Shown here piece after piece: positions 1 through 10,612 of a stretch of 64,000 nucleotides of DNA. The notes beneath the pieces were generated by a model. The model had not been told where the DNA came from and searched no databases. It worked only from the letters and a program-made list of their open reading frames with translations. Both the position numbers and the translations under genes were made by a program. The stretch covers positions 186,001-250,000 of the forward strand of contig QANT01002862.1 in assembly GCA_003254885.1 (NCBI GenBank). Reading direction: 5' to 3'. Each line of letters opens with the position of its first letter. The stretch's first letter is position 1. The DNA comes from Purshia tridentata (Eukaryota > Streptophyta > Magnoliopsida > Rosales > Rosaceae).

Positions 1-1187
1 GGGGACCTAGCTAGCCTCTTTTATTTTGTTCTAGAGGTTAAGGAAGTGCAAGATTAGATCATTAATTAATCATTAATATTTCCCATAACCTAATTTGAAA
101 AAAGTAGCAATAGCAATAGCACAATATATAATAGCTAGACTAAACAAACCATGGATTTAGTTTTATTTTTGGCCGGTGAAATAATATTTTGAGAATCAAA
201 ATCAGGTTGATTTATTTTTGAGGTTGACATTACATTTTGTGGACGCAACTCATTGTTTGTGATATATATAGGATACGACAAGTGGGGTTCACAATAAATT
301 GGCTAGTTAGCCAGCTAGCTAGTGTGAAATGAATGATGCTGATATATAGTAACTTAAGAGACCAGCATACTCAACAAAATGTTTGTTTTAATTTCTTAAT
401 TTATATATCTGTATCAATTGTTTATTATATGTTTGTTGGTTCTTACAAGGAATGATGTACAGTGAAAATTAGTAGTGTGTGAAAGCATAAGCAAGAGAAT
501 CTTTGCCATTGTCCTTGTGTATTAATTGATGGTTTCTTATTATTAATAATTAATTAATTAGTACTACATGCATGGTTATGCAACATCAGACTCCAAGTTT
601 ACATTAATATCCAGCAGCTTCTCTTCGCCATTGCTATAACACTCTTTGAAATAAGATATACAAGAAGATCCATCGATCACAGTATACAATATTTCATGGT
701 GATTAATATCAACCCTTAAATGGAACCTCTAGTCAGTTGTCACCAACTTTTGATCTTCATAAGCTTCCAATTTCCATATACAAAAAGGGTCTTGGACTCA
801 TTTCTCCACTTGAAAATTTTTAATTGGGGTCTCATATTTTGCATTGAATGGGAGCTAGAAAGAAAGAAATGACATCATTCTTTCACATAATGTTGCAACT
901 ATAGTTAATTTTGTACTTTTCCTGCAGAGTTAACAAGAGCCATCAAGTGCATGTTGTAACTCTGAAACCTATATGCCTCGGCATTGGGATCATAGGTTTT
1001 ATTCCGATCCAATCCCAAGAAAACCATGTTGATTTAATGCAAGGGTCCAAATAGTTTGCACACAAAATTGGATTTGAATGGGATATAAGGAGGTGACAAT
1101 ATGAATATGATAGAAGGAGATAAACCTTCCTATCAAATATGTCAAGTCCAGTCTCCAGATTACATGATGCATCTGACGTCTTATCAG
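1..1187. other. Intergenic, no gene seen
   Basis: AT-rich sequence with short repeats of TTAATTAA and TAGCTAGC type. No open frame with protein-like composition and no RNA gene was recognised. It lies upstream of the duplicated segment that precedes the nicotianamine synthase gene. Confidence 0.6.
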
Positions 1188-1875
1188 ATAAAACAAAGTT
1201 AGCTATTAGATAATGCTAACAAATCAAATTAATAATGATAAAACTGCACAGGTTCAACTTAAATTAGAGTTTCAGACTCACCATATATTAACAGTACTTA
1301 GGGGGGAAGTATTGTTTTCATCTATGATGTTAATTTAGAGATACTTTAAATCGTAAACCAAATTGGGTTTTAATTTGTTTTTCGGGTTTTTTATATAAAT
1401 ACCACCTGAACTATAGGGGGTATGCTCCCGTACTACCTGAACTTTTTTTTTACTATTTATCACCTAAAGTTATCAATATGTACCAATGTGGCACCTCTAG
1501 TCAATTTTTTGTTTGTATAACAAAGAAAAGCAAAAAATTTTTAAGGGCAAATTTGAAAATTTGAGAAAAAAGTTGATTTAATAAAAAAATTAATTGGATG
1601 TGCCACATTGGCACATATTGATAATTTCAAGTGGTAAAGAGTAAATAAAAAAAGTTTGAGTGATATAGGAGCACATCCCCTATAGTCCAGGATATTTGTG
1701 TAAAAAAGCCTTGTTTTTCTTCAATTCTTATGATAATATGTTAAAATGGAGAGAGAGACGTACTCCGTTAAGTTCTGATTACATACACCAATCAAAATTA
1801 ATGAGGATATCATTGATCACACTATTTGAGGTAATGATGGAGCTAGCTAGGTGCAATGGAGACTCAGCCTCTATG
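1188..1875. repeat. Left copy of a duplicated ~350 bp segment (MITE-bearing)
   Basis: From ATAAAACAAAGTTAGC to CAGCCTCTATG this segment matches 1877-2610 nearly base for base once inserted elements are removed. The core is about 352 bp, with roughly a dozen substitutions and small indels. This copy contains a 327 bp MITE at 1384-1710 that the other copy lacks. It ends exactly at the N at 1876. Confidence 0.9.
1384..1710. mobile_element. MITE with long inverted repeats and 9-bp target duplication (Mutator-like)
   Basis: A 327 bp non-coding element flanked by perfect 9-bp direct repeats TTGTTTTTC (1375-1383 and 1711-1719). The ends are inverted: GGGTTTTTTATATAAATA on the left against GGCTTTTTTACACAAATA read from the right. 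Complementarity extends inward for about 100 bp, so the element folds into a large hairpin. The empty site is visible in the second copy of the host segment near 2440-2455. The 9-bp duplication and G-rich terminal repeat suggest a Mutator-derived MITE; that family assignment is inference. Confidence 0.88.
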
Positions 1876-1876
1876 N
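1876..1876. other. Single N at the junction of two near-identical copies
   Basis: The only ambiguous base noticed in the window. It falls precisely between the end of the left copy (CTATG) and the start of the right copy (ATAAAAC). Such a position is expected for an assembly join where overlapping contigs or haplotypes were concatenated instead of merged. Confidence 0.9.
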
Positions 1877-2610
1877 ATAAAACAAAGTTAGCTATTAGAT
1901 AATGCTAACAAATCAAATTAATAATGATAAAATTGCACATTTCAACTTAAATTAGAGTTTCAGACTCACCATATATTAACAGTACTTAGGGAGGAAGTAT
2001 TGTTTTTAGGGGAATGCTATGTCCATTCTCTTTTTTTTGTTCATTTGACAATTTAATCTCACGATCGGAAATGTTCAATATCAAGATCATCATTTATAGA
2101 TTAACTTTGCAAAAAATTATCCAAATCAGAAATCGTTTAGTCATCTAACTGTTATCAAATAGATAGATGATTTTGATAACAGTTAAATTCACCGTTAGTT
2201 ATTTGATAATAATTAGATGACTAAACGATTTCTGTTCTGAATAATTTTTTGCAGAGTTGATCTATAAATGATGATCTTGATATTGAACGGTTCCAATCGT
2301 GAGATTAAATTGTCAAATGAACAAAAGAAGAAAGAAGGCACAAGTAAAAGGCACAAAGAGAAGGCACATAACATTTCCCTTGTTTTCATCTATGATATTA
2401 ATTTAGAGATAATTTAAACTGTAAACAAACTGGGTTTTAATTTGTTTTTCGTCAATTCTTATGATAATATGTTAAAACGGAGAGAGAGACGTACTCAGTT
2501 GAGTTCTGATTACATACACCAATCAAAATTAATGAGGATATCATTCATTGATCACACTATTTGAGGTAATGATGGAGCTAGCTAGGTGCAATGGAGACTC
2601 AGCCTCTATG
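1877..2610. repeat. Right copy of the duplicated segment (carries a different MITE)
   Basis: Homologous to 1188-1875 from the first base after the N. The homology is interrupted at 2008-2380 by a MITE absent from the left copy and resumes at about 2383. The site occupied by the first MITE is empty here. Beyond 2610 the sequence runs on into the nicotianamine synthase promoter, whereas the left copy stops at the N. Confidence 0.9.
2008..2380. mobile_element. Hairpin MITE of ~373 bp
   Basis: The terminal inverted repeats read AGGGGAATGCTATGTCCATT on the left and AGGGAAATGTTATGTGCCTT on the right (reverse complement). The arms are complementary over most of their length, for example about 2041-2140 against 2215-2325. 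Flanking direct repeats are TGTTTTT (2001-2007) and TGTTTTC (2381-2387), or 8 bp with one mismatch if the first A is counted as target. The corresponding uninterrupted sequence at 1310-1325 is the empty site. An 8-bp duplication would fit a hAT-derived MITE, but the superfamily is uncertain. Confidence 0.85.
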
Positions 2611-2685
2611 CAATGTGGGAGCCACAATCAGAAAATGCATATAATCAATAATGATACCCTTCACAACATGGACCCTACAAGTGCC

Positions 2686-2693
2686 CATAAATA
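2686..2693 (+). promoter_or_regulatory. Candidate TATA element of the NAS gene
   Basis: CATAAATA lies about 140 bp upstream of the chosen ATG, within a block (about 2655-2730) that is partly conserved upstream of the NAS relic at 5955-6040. Conservation between two NAS promoters is the main support; no transcript start is known. Confidence 0.4.
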
Positions 2694-2833
2694 ACGACCC
2701 TCGTAAGGGATGAAGGGATATGTCACCACTTGTGATTTTTCTCAACAAATCGATCTCGATATCGAGGGTGTTTGAATTTGGAATTCATATACTACTACTC
2801 ACTCTTTCACACATATTTCCTCATAGTGTCGAC

Positions 2834-3853
2834 ATGTGCTGCCAGGGTGATGATCATGAGGCGCTTTTGGTACAAAGAGTGTGCGAGTTGTATGAGCAAA
2901 TCTCAAGCCTCGAGAGCCTCAAACCTTCCAAACATGTCAACACTCTCTTCACCCAACTAGTTCTCACATGCATGCCACCAACCCCCATCGATGTCTCAAA
3001 GTTGTGCAAAAGGGTCCAAGAAACTAGGTCCAAACTCATAAGACTCTGTGGGGAGGCAGAGGGGCTTTTGGAGACCCATTTTTCAACCCTCTTAGGCTCC
3101 AATGAAAACCCTCTTCACCACCTCAACATTTTTCCATACTACTCCAATTACCTCAAACTCTCCAAACTTGAGCACACCATCCTCAGCCGACACCTCTCTC
3201 ATGTACCCACCAAGATTGCCTTTGTGGGTTCTGGCCCTCTTCCCCTCACTTCAATTGTGTTGGCCTCCAATCACCTCACCACCACCTCCTTTCACAACTT
3301 TGACATTGACCCTTGTGCCAATTCTATGGCTCTTGCCTTGATATCATCCGACCCCGACTTGTCAAAGCGAATGGTTTTCCACACCACGGACATAATGGAT
3401 GTCACCAGTGCCTTGAAAGAGTACGAGGTTATTTTCTTGGCAGCTCTGGTGGGCATGGACAAGGTGGAGAAGCTACAAATCATCCAACACTTAGCCGAGC
3501 ACATGGCCCCCGGAGCGATTTTGATGCTGAGGAGTGCACATGGTGCCAGGGCTTTTCTGTACCCAGTGGTTGACCCCATTGATGATCTTAGAGGGTTTGA
3601 GGTTCTTTCAGTTTTTCATCCAACTGATGAAGTCATTAACTCTGTTGTTATCGCGCGTAAATATGATTTAATTCCCGCGGCGATACACTCATCACCATCA
3701 TCATCGGTTGATCAGCAGGGGATTAATGTTGGTCCTAATAATCCTATAATACTTCTTCCCAACAAGTGTTGTGAGGTTGAAGCCTTCAATCCACTCAATC
3801 ATGGGAACAACATAATGATTGAGGAATTGGCCTTTGAGGAGCAACTTTCATAA
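2834..3853 (+). CDS. NAS: Nicotianamine synthase
   Basis: Makes nicotianamine by condensing three S-adenosylmethionine molecules. Nicotianamine chelates Fe, Cu, Zn and Ni for phloem and intracellular transport. The intronless frame from ATG 2834 encodes 339 residues. A longer in-frame ATG at 2720 would add 38 residues unlike the family, while known NAS proteins begin just before the LVQRVCELYEQISSLESLKP block seen here near residue 10. Other family motifs are the HHLNIFPYYSNYLKLSKLE block, the SAM-binding FVGSGPLPLTS, EVIFLAALVGMDK and ILMLRSAHGARAFLYP. The C-terminus after IARKYDL is about 45 residues of low-conservation tail, which makes the protein slightly longer than the usual ~320. Absence of introns is normal for NAS. 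A truncated relative lies 3.2 kb downstream on the same strand. Confidence 0.96.
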   Translation: MCCQGDDHEALLVQRVCELYEQISSLESLKPSKHVNTLFTQLVLTCMPPTPIDVSKLCKRVQETRSKLIRLCGEAEGLLETHFSTLLGSNENPLHHLNIFPYYSNYLKLSKLEHTILSRHLSHVPTKIAFVGSGPLPLTSIVLASNHLTTTSFHNFDIDPCANSMALALISSDPDLSKRMVFHTTDIMDVTSALKEYEVIFLAALVGMDKVEKLQIIQHLAEHMAPGAILMLRSAHGARAFLYPVVDPIDDLRGFEVLSVFHPTDEVINSVVIARKYDLIPAAIHSSPSSSVDQQGINVGPNNPIILLPNKCCEVEAFNPLNHGNNIMIEELAFEEQLS

Positions 3854-6092
3854 ACCTAGCTGCTTAATTTCAGCTAGTTGATCATGATGCGCGTGTTCAT
3901 CTTTATATGTTGCTGGTTTGCTTAATTCACATATGCATGGAAATAAGTCCATTTAGTTGGTTTAGTTTTTATGTGTTTAATTAATGCATATCTGACCCTG
4001 TGTTTCATTATAATTAATCTACTTGTTAGATATCCGATTATGTATCACTGCATCTACATTTTAATTAATAAAATCACATGGAAATTGGATCCTTATTATT
4101 TATCGGCTTTGATTTGTCATATCATTCATGCCTCACATGATCATGGTGTACATCTACTAACAAGATATGATGTTAATTTGCGCATAAGATTGTATTTTTT
4201 CTCTTGCACTTCAAAAAATAAGAAGACCCTATTCATCAATTAACAAGATATGATGTTTGCATAAGATGGTAATTTTTTTCTTGCACTTCAAAAAATAAGA
4301 AGGCCCAATTCATATGAAAATTTTTGGCATTCGAATAATTTTCCAAGGGAAATCCGCGGAAGGCAGCTCAATGCAGGTAAGGCTAGAGATTTAAACCAGC
4401 CAAAATTGAAATTGTAGAGAAAAATCAAGAACTCAGTCAATTTTTTTTTTTTTGTCATTTAACCCTTTACAATAGTGTGAATATGTAAAATTATAAGTAT
4501 ATAAAATTAAGGCTAGTACAATTCGATCAGTTACTATCAATTAGCTAGCTAGGGCTGACACTCTTAACTTATTCATATCCAAAGTTGGGCTAATTATAAT
4601 TAAGAATTCTCCAACCATTGATATATATTTGATGATCAAGTAAATTTGTTTTTTTTTCGATAAGATCAAGTATTATTAATCCGTGCGTGATATTTATATA
4701 TGAAACAGTAGCTTGCACGGTTTCTACTTTGACTTCTGGTAGATGATTAGGTTAAGAAGAAGAAGAAGAGGTCTATTATTGGTTCACATTTTGTGGTCTA
4801 TAATCTATAAGCTAGCCAATAAATGGCATGGACTGTCACACCTGCGTGTCTGATGTCATCTAGTTTCTCTTATATCTACGTCTTCTTCGTCCTCTTCTAA
4901 TTCATCCATTAATTAATATATATTTTCATGTTCGATCTCTTCTATGCCTTGCCTATAATGTGCATAATAAGTTGTAGGGTTATTCACACAGAGGAAGATA
5001 AGAAAAAGACCCATTCAAATATAAATCATCAATGAAATGTTAATTATGTGTGTCCTTTCTGATACTGATAGCAAGTCGTTTGGGAAAACAACAAATAATG
5101 TAGCTGCTTGTGTATGTCTAACTATGATTTGTTCAAGAAAAGTTGATTAATCATTAATTCATGGTTGTGATTAATTAATTAGCCTTATATATCTATCTGA
5201 TTTGTCTCGTCAGGTCAATGTGAACCGCCTTATATATTCTTGTTTCTTTCCCAACATCACATCTAATCTGAATAACCAAATCAAGACATGTCTATCACCA
5301 AAAAGATCAAGACATGTCTGGTTCTTGATCAAACTATATATATATATAGCTCCGTTGTAACATTTTCCCAAGTGAATGCGAAGGTATATATAGTTCTGTA
5401 GATAGCTATTTGTTTGTTCTTTTGTTCGATTGCTTACATTTTACAAGAACAATTGTTTCTTAGAAAACCCAGATGTGGACATCTGATTTATCATTTATCT
5501 TGAAGTTTCGTGAAAACCATTGTTCACTTAATTTGGACATTTAATTAGTTTTGGCGTGCTATCTATATTATATAAAGTCAATTAAATTCTGAGGTGTCAG
5601 ATGAAATTGTAAGTAAGAGTTGTTATATTATATACTGGTGTGAGGAGTAAAACTTTCATGTAGCTAATGTCCATATTTTATATTTGTACCTCTCTTATCA
5701 CATGATTTAAAAAAATATACATGGGCTTGGTATTAGAAAAGTTTTTCTTTGCCTTGAGTTCCAAATTACTAACAATAAAGCAGGGCTCTAATTAAAGCTT
5801 AAATATAGTTTATGATCATGCAAGAGCAAACATTAATGAGAGATTCTATCAAACTATGATGTATTGTATTGTTGATTAGCTAAACCCTAATTATTAATTA
5901 ATTAAGGGTGGGAGCTAGCTAGAAAAGTGTGCCTTTATAAGGCAGTTAATGTTAAAATGATACCCCCCTTCACAGATCACAGTGTACTGTGGGCTCCACG
6001 AGTGCATGCCTACAAAATAATGGCCCTTTAGAGAGGGCTGGTGTGGATGTTGTCATCTGCAGCTCTGAATTTTGGATATCTTGCTCATTGTG
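3854..6092. other. NAS 3' flank and intergenic DNA
   Basis: AT-rich sequence with no recognisable gene. It contains one local tandem duplication (4159-4312) and, at its right end (about 5946-6092), sequence homologous to the NAS promoter leading into a NAS relic. Confidence 0.6.
4159..4312. repeat. Tandem duplication, 83 bp period
   Basis: Two adjacent units begin AACAAGATATGATGTT at 4159 and 4242. Both contain CTTGCACTTCAAAAAATAAG, and the copies differ by a few indels. Non-coding. Confidence 0.8.
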
Positions 6093-6097
6093 TCGAC

Positions 6098-6243
6098 ATG
6101 GGCTAGCTACCAGGAGGAAGAGATGACATAAAGTACTCTGCCTCTCACTCTTTCTGAGTAGTGTATGAGCAAATCTCTGGCCTTGAGACTCACAAACCCT
6201 CCAAAGATGTCAACATCTATGCTCTTTACCCAACTTGTGCCCT
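6098..6243 (+). pseudogene. Truncated nicotianamine synthase relic
   Basis: From GTCGACATG this matches the 5' coding end of the NAS gene at 2834. The stretch encoding YEQIS-LE, KPSK-VN and a Thr-Gln-Leu-Val-like segment is still recognisable at about 6163-6243. It is broken by a stop two codons after the ATG (ATG GGC TAG), by small indels, and by loss of everything after the first ~50 codons. Upstream homology to the NAS promoter extends to about 5955 (ATGATACCC, then CACGAGTGC...ATAATGGCCC), so the duplication included the promoter. No NAS catalytic motif remains. Confidence 0.85.
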
Positions 6244-7602
6244 TAATAAAACCACTTAATATTATACAACTTAATAAAAAGTTAGTAGTATTCTATATGA
6301 TCTTCATCATAGATCATCAGTTCCAATCTCTACTAATTTATATCTGTTAAATGTCACACGTTGGCCGTAAGTTATCATTAGTATTAGAAGAGTCTCCACT
6401 CTTTTTTATATAACTTTTAAAATATAATAATTTTTTATAGTTTTCACAATGGTAACGTGTAGAACGAACGTTTAACTTATACACGTTAACAATAAAATTT
6501 AAGGTCGGTCGATTCCTCTCACAAAATCTTTAAAAATTGCTTTGTTTGTAGTTTTTTCCCCTAAATTGTATATTAATTTAGACTATTTTGTAAATCGTAA
6601 TACAATTTTATCATAATAATTATAGTCAACAGTACCAAATTAATTTGCCCTTGTATGATGGCGCGCTGTCCTGTATATATGGTCCTTGCCAATTCCCATT
6701 CATATACGAAAGTGCTGCCTTGCACGATTCATGTTCTACCTTCAAGGCTTCAATTATATATCTCAAACTGTAGTAGTCTGGAAGAACAAGAATATGAATA
6801 TATATATATGATTATTTCATAAACATAATAATTAAGAAAAATCCAAACAGCTAGCTAGATCAACCTACTTAATTTGGTTTCAATAGAACATGGCTTTGAG
6901 GTTCTTCGCCTCTTTGTTCCTTAATTCTCACAAAGTGATAATAGATATGGAATTATGGATTGTAGGTCCACCAAGTGATAATAGACCCATTATTTATTTA
7001 TTTATTTTATATGAAAGAAACACTCACTCGAGTCTCCACAATTAAAAGGCTCTGTATCAATTGTCTTGTGGAAAGCGTGTGCCTAGCCCAAAAGAGACGA
7101 TATATAAAAATGGGCCAGCAAACCCATAACTATGAGAATCACTTTTTAAATAGTGAGAAGTCATATGACTCTGCAGATCTCGCAACCGTGCCCAAAACGA
7201 TAAAGCAAACCCTAAATCCAATAAAATAGAAAGTTATATATGAAGCATAATTATGCCTAAAACTACATCATAAACGTAGTTTTACACATAAGTCATATCA
7301 CCAAGGATGTCTATACTTATTGATTGGTATATAACTATATGATATCTCTGCATGAAGACAGCACGTCCACCCAAACCTATGGATTTGTCCTGGTTATGTG
7401 CAGAACATGCCTTCTAACATTGCCTAGAAATAAAGTTTAAATATACATAATTATAAGGACACTAAAAAAAATATGGAATTTACAAGCTAGCTACCATTAC
7501 TTTACTTGCAAGGTTCACAATTAGCAAACATGAAAAAGAGAACATAAATTTATAATCAGAGCTATAACGCCAATGATTGAACCATTCGAATATAAATTAA
7601 TG
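6244..7602. other. Intergenic, no gene seen
   Basis: AT-rich DNA between the NAS relic and the 3' end of the KNOX gene. Short open frames lack protein-like composition. The 3' untranslated part of the KNOX transcript probably occupies the last few hundred bases. Confidence 0.55.
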
Positions 7603-10509
7603 TCACATATCGTCATTTGCAGTGCCAACCCCGGTGTGATCGAATAACATGGATGATCCTCCAATGCCACCACTGACTCCCTCCATGAGAGCAAACCTCA
7701 TGTCTTCTGATGGTTTCCAGTGCCGCTTTCTCTGGTTTATGAACCAATTGTTGATCTGCTTTTGGTCCAGTCCAGTAACCTCTGACAGCTGCAATTTCTC
7801 CTCTTCCTGTATATACAAACCAAAACCAAGTTTCAAGAGTATTATTCATACATATAATTTTGGGGGTTGAACTTGCAATATTTGAAATATGGGATAAGCA
7901 ACTTATGCTATTTTTTGGCAACCAAGATAATTTCCCATTTATGTTGATTTATATAACATATACTTGAAAGGTATGAACCCCATGAAATAGATACGTATGG
8001 AGGTATCTTTGAGTACTTCTATGTGAGCTATGGGTGAACTAAAAATTCAAATAATGTATGATTTCTCATACAGAACTGTCAATTTGAACTGTTGATTATG
8101 TGCAAAACTTGCCAAATATCTGGCAAGATAACATTTTATCCTTTCAAATATATGTTACTTTTCTATTGACTCCCTTTTTTCTTTTCTTTTTTCATGTTTT
8201 TGTTAAGCAACTTGAACTGCATCAGAAACCTTATAGCAAGAACATGGCAAAACATAATTACATGGAAAATGTGAAAAAATACAAAAGGAAATTAAAACCA
8301 GAAAACATAGAAAAGGCAGCCATGAGATTGTAATGAAACTGATTACTTAGTACCGTAGGATAAGGCCATCTATAATGAGCAGTCCACCAGTCCAAGAGTG
8401 CAGTCCTGGCAACCATTGGTAGCTTCCCTTTCTTTCTTTTCTTCAAGAACTCCTTCCTCAGACTGCTAAGATACCCACTGTACTTATGCAGCAGCATATC
8501 TTTCAGCTCCCGATCACCTGAATTATGAACACCACACGTTTCTTGACTACTCTCTGCCGCGCCTTCCACCTCCCCACAACTAAATTCCTCCTCTGAACTT
8601 CCACCCGCTTCATCTGCAAAGCTAAAAAATTAGTAAGGAATCATTTTATCATAAAGCATCTAATTGCAGTTTAGATAACAAATCTCCCATGCATGATATC
8701 TTAAGCTTTGGAAACCATCATTCGACCTATTGCTCTATTTATTTTCTTTTATCTGAGTTTGAGATTTGAACTTGGAATCTTTTCCAACAAAGATGGATTC
8801 AAATTTATTGTTTTAGGCAAAGCATTTTTACACCAGACGATTGTAAAATATTCTATACCTACTATTTAAACTGATGAAGGTGTTGGCAAATATAATATGC
8901 AAAAGTGAAGATCGACTATAAATAGCAGCTCAAGACCTTGAACAAGGAACCTTCAAAAAAAAAGTCTTGAAAAGGACAACCTTTCGAGTTTATTATGAGA
9001 GATTGATTAATTAGTTCTTTCTTGTAATTTCTGGAATTAGGGTCATGAATTGATGTACATTATGAATTAGGAATACCGATTAGGGTTTTTTATATGTAAA
9101 ATTAGGGGAGTATTTCTCATCAATAAAAATTTTTATAAAAAAAAAAGAGTGAGAGAACAATAAAAAGAATCTGTTTAAGGATTTTCTTGTATGATTCCAT
9201 TGGCCTCATCAAGCGTTTGTATTAACGTCACTTTCTTCAAAGTTCAAACAGATATATCTGTTTCTAGGGCATGTGCAAAACAAACAAGATGTCCCGGAAT
9301 CCTAAGCAACAAGACCTTAAAGGTCCTAAACCCTAAGCAAGAAGAACTAATGGATCCCCAGAATCCACGTCATGTGCAAAACAAGATGGTCCATTGTGTT
9401 AGCAAATTACTTAAGAATTAACTTATACTTAAGCATAGAAATGAAAGGAGAAAAAACAAAAATGAACACTAAAATATTGGAAGAAATTAAATAATCTAAA
9501 AACGAATGAAAACATATATACATACCAGAGTGATAGACGTCCCAGGTGGGTTTTGGGAAAGTCCCTTTACAGAGGTTGCTGAGTTGCGATTCAATGCTGG
9601 TAAAAAACATGGTGGCTTCATCCAACTGTTTAGATAGCTCCTCCTTGTATCTATGAAGAACCTCACAGTACGATTCCTGATTGCAATTAACACACCAATA
9701 AAACTTCACAAATTAATTAATCTAAATCTTGTGTAAATTGGGTTGAGATGAAATGGAACGACAACAGTTTGACACCATGTATCTAATTCTTTACCCTTTC
9801 TTTTCTTTTCAAATTAAGACTTGTCGGGAACCAAATGGAAGGAAATCATCATGAGTCATCATGAATACAGAATAAAATACCACAAAAGAATAAATGACTG
9901 AATAAATTAATTAAGGAATAAAGTGAATATTAATTAATGTGGGTACCGGGTCGATATATATAATAAATGTACCATGAAGTCATCAAGTTCTGGATCAGCT
10001 CCTATCTGGGTGCTGCGAGTGTTTATTGGAAGGTGGCTTACCCGCCCAATTTCTTCAAGAAGATTTTGCATCTCCAGTGGTGCTCCAACCTTCAATTATA
10101 TAACAAAGAATTAAAACAAGTGGTTAATAACTAGTAGTACTAATTAGCCACACAATAATTATTTAATATGCAGGTGAAGAATATATGAATTAACCTTTTG
10201 GAGTTCAATGTATGCAGAAACCAAATCTGGGTAACGAGGGTGGTTGGCTATCTGGGTCTTGATGAGTTCAGGCATACTATAATCATCGGAGGAACCCATA
10301 CCCATACCCATGCCCTGTCCCCTCTGATGATCCGTCGTCGTTTCGAATAGAAACGTCATGTTATCGTTCGCTGTCCCATGAAACCCACCAGTACCACAAG
10401 CAGTGCTGCTAGTGCTGGGTATATTTTCAACTACTTGATGAACATTAACATGATCATGGTCATCTGAGCTTGGTATCACATGGTTTAGCCCCCTGTAAAA
10501 GTCTTCCAT
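7603..10509 (-). CDS. Class I KNOX homeodomain transcription factor
   Basis: A TALE homeodomain protein expected to act in the nucleus with BELL partners in shoot meristem and leaf patterning. Five exons: 10509-10195, 10089-9973, 9676-9526, 8613-8354 and 7806-7603, giving 348 residues in phase. KNOX1 starts near residue 79 ([16 protein letters not shown]). KNOX2 carries [16 protein letters not shown]. The ELK domain reads [20 protein letters not shown]. The homeodomain has the TALE PYP insertion and [12 protein letters not shown]. The exon pattern and ELK sequence are those of class I KNOX; the tail after the homeodomain ([11 protein letters not shown]) resembles the KNAT2/6-like group more than STM or KNAT1, from memory only. 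The ATG at 10509 is the first in frame after an upstream TGA. The N-terminus is rich in His, Ser and Gly-Met repeats. Confidence 0.93.
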
Positions 10510-10598
10510 ATCTATATCTTGCTCAAATTCAATCTCTGATTTCAGCAAGCAGTGGTACTCGGCTAATTCATACTTGTACCCAGTTCAAGAATATGCAA

Positions 10599-10612
10599 GT
10601 GAGAGAGAGAGA
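10599..10612. repeat. (GA)n tract in the KNOX leader
   Basis: A run of GAGAGAGAGAGAGA about 90 bp upstream of the KNOX ATG on the opposite reading (CT-rich on the transcribed strand). CT-rich leaders are common in plant genes. Confidence 0.7.

Noticed and set aside
2720-2833. Longer in-frame start of the NAS gene at 2720
   Set aside because: The extra 38 residues are hydrophobic and unlike any NAS N-terminus, and 2834 matches the family start.
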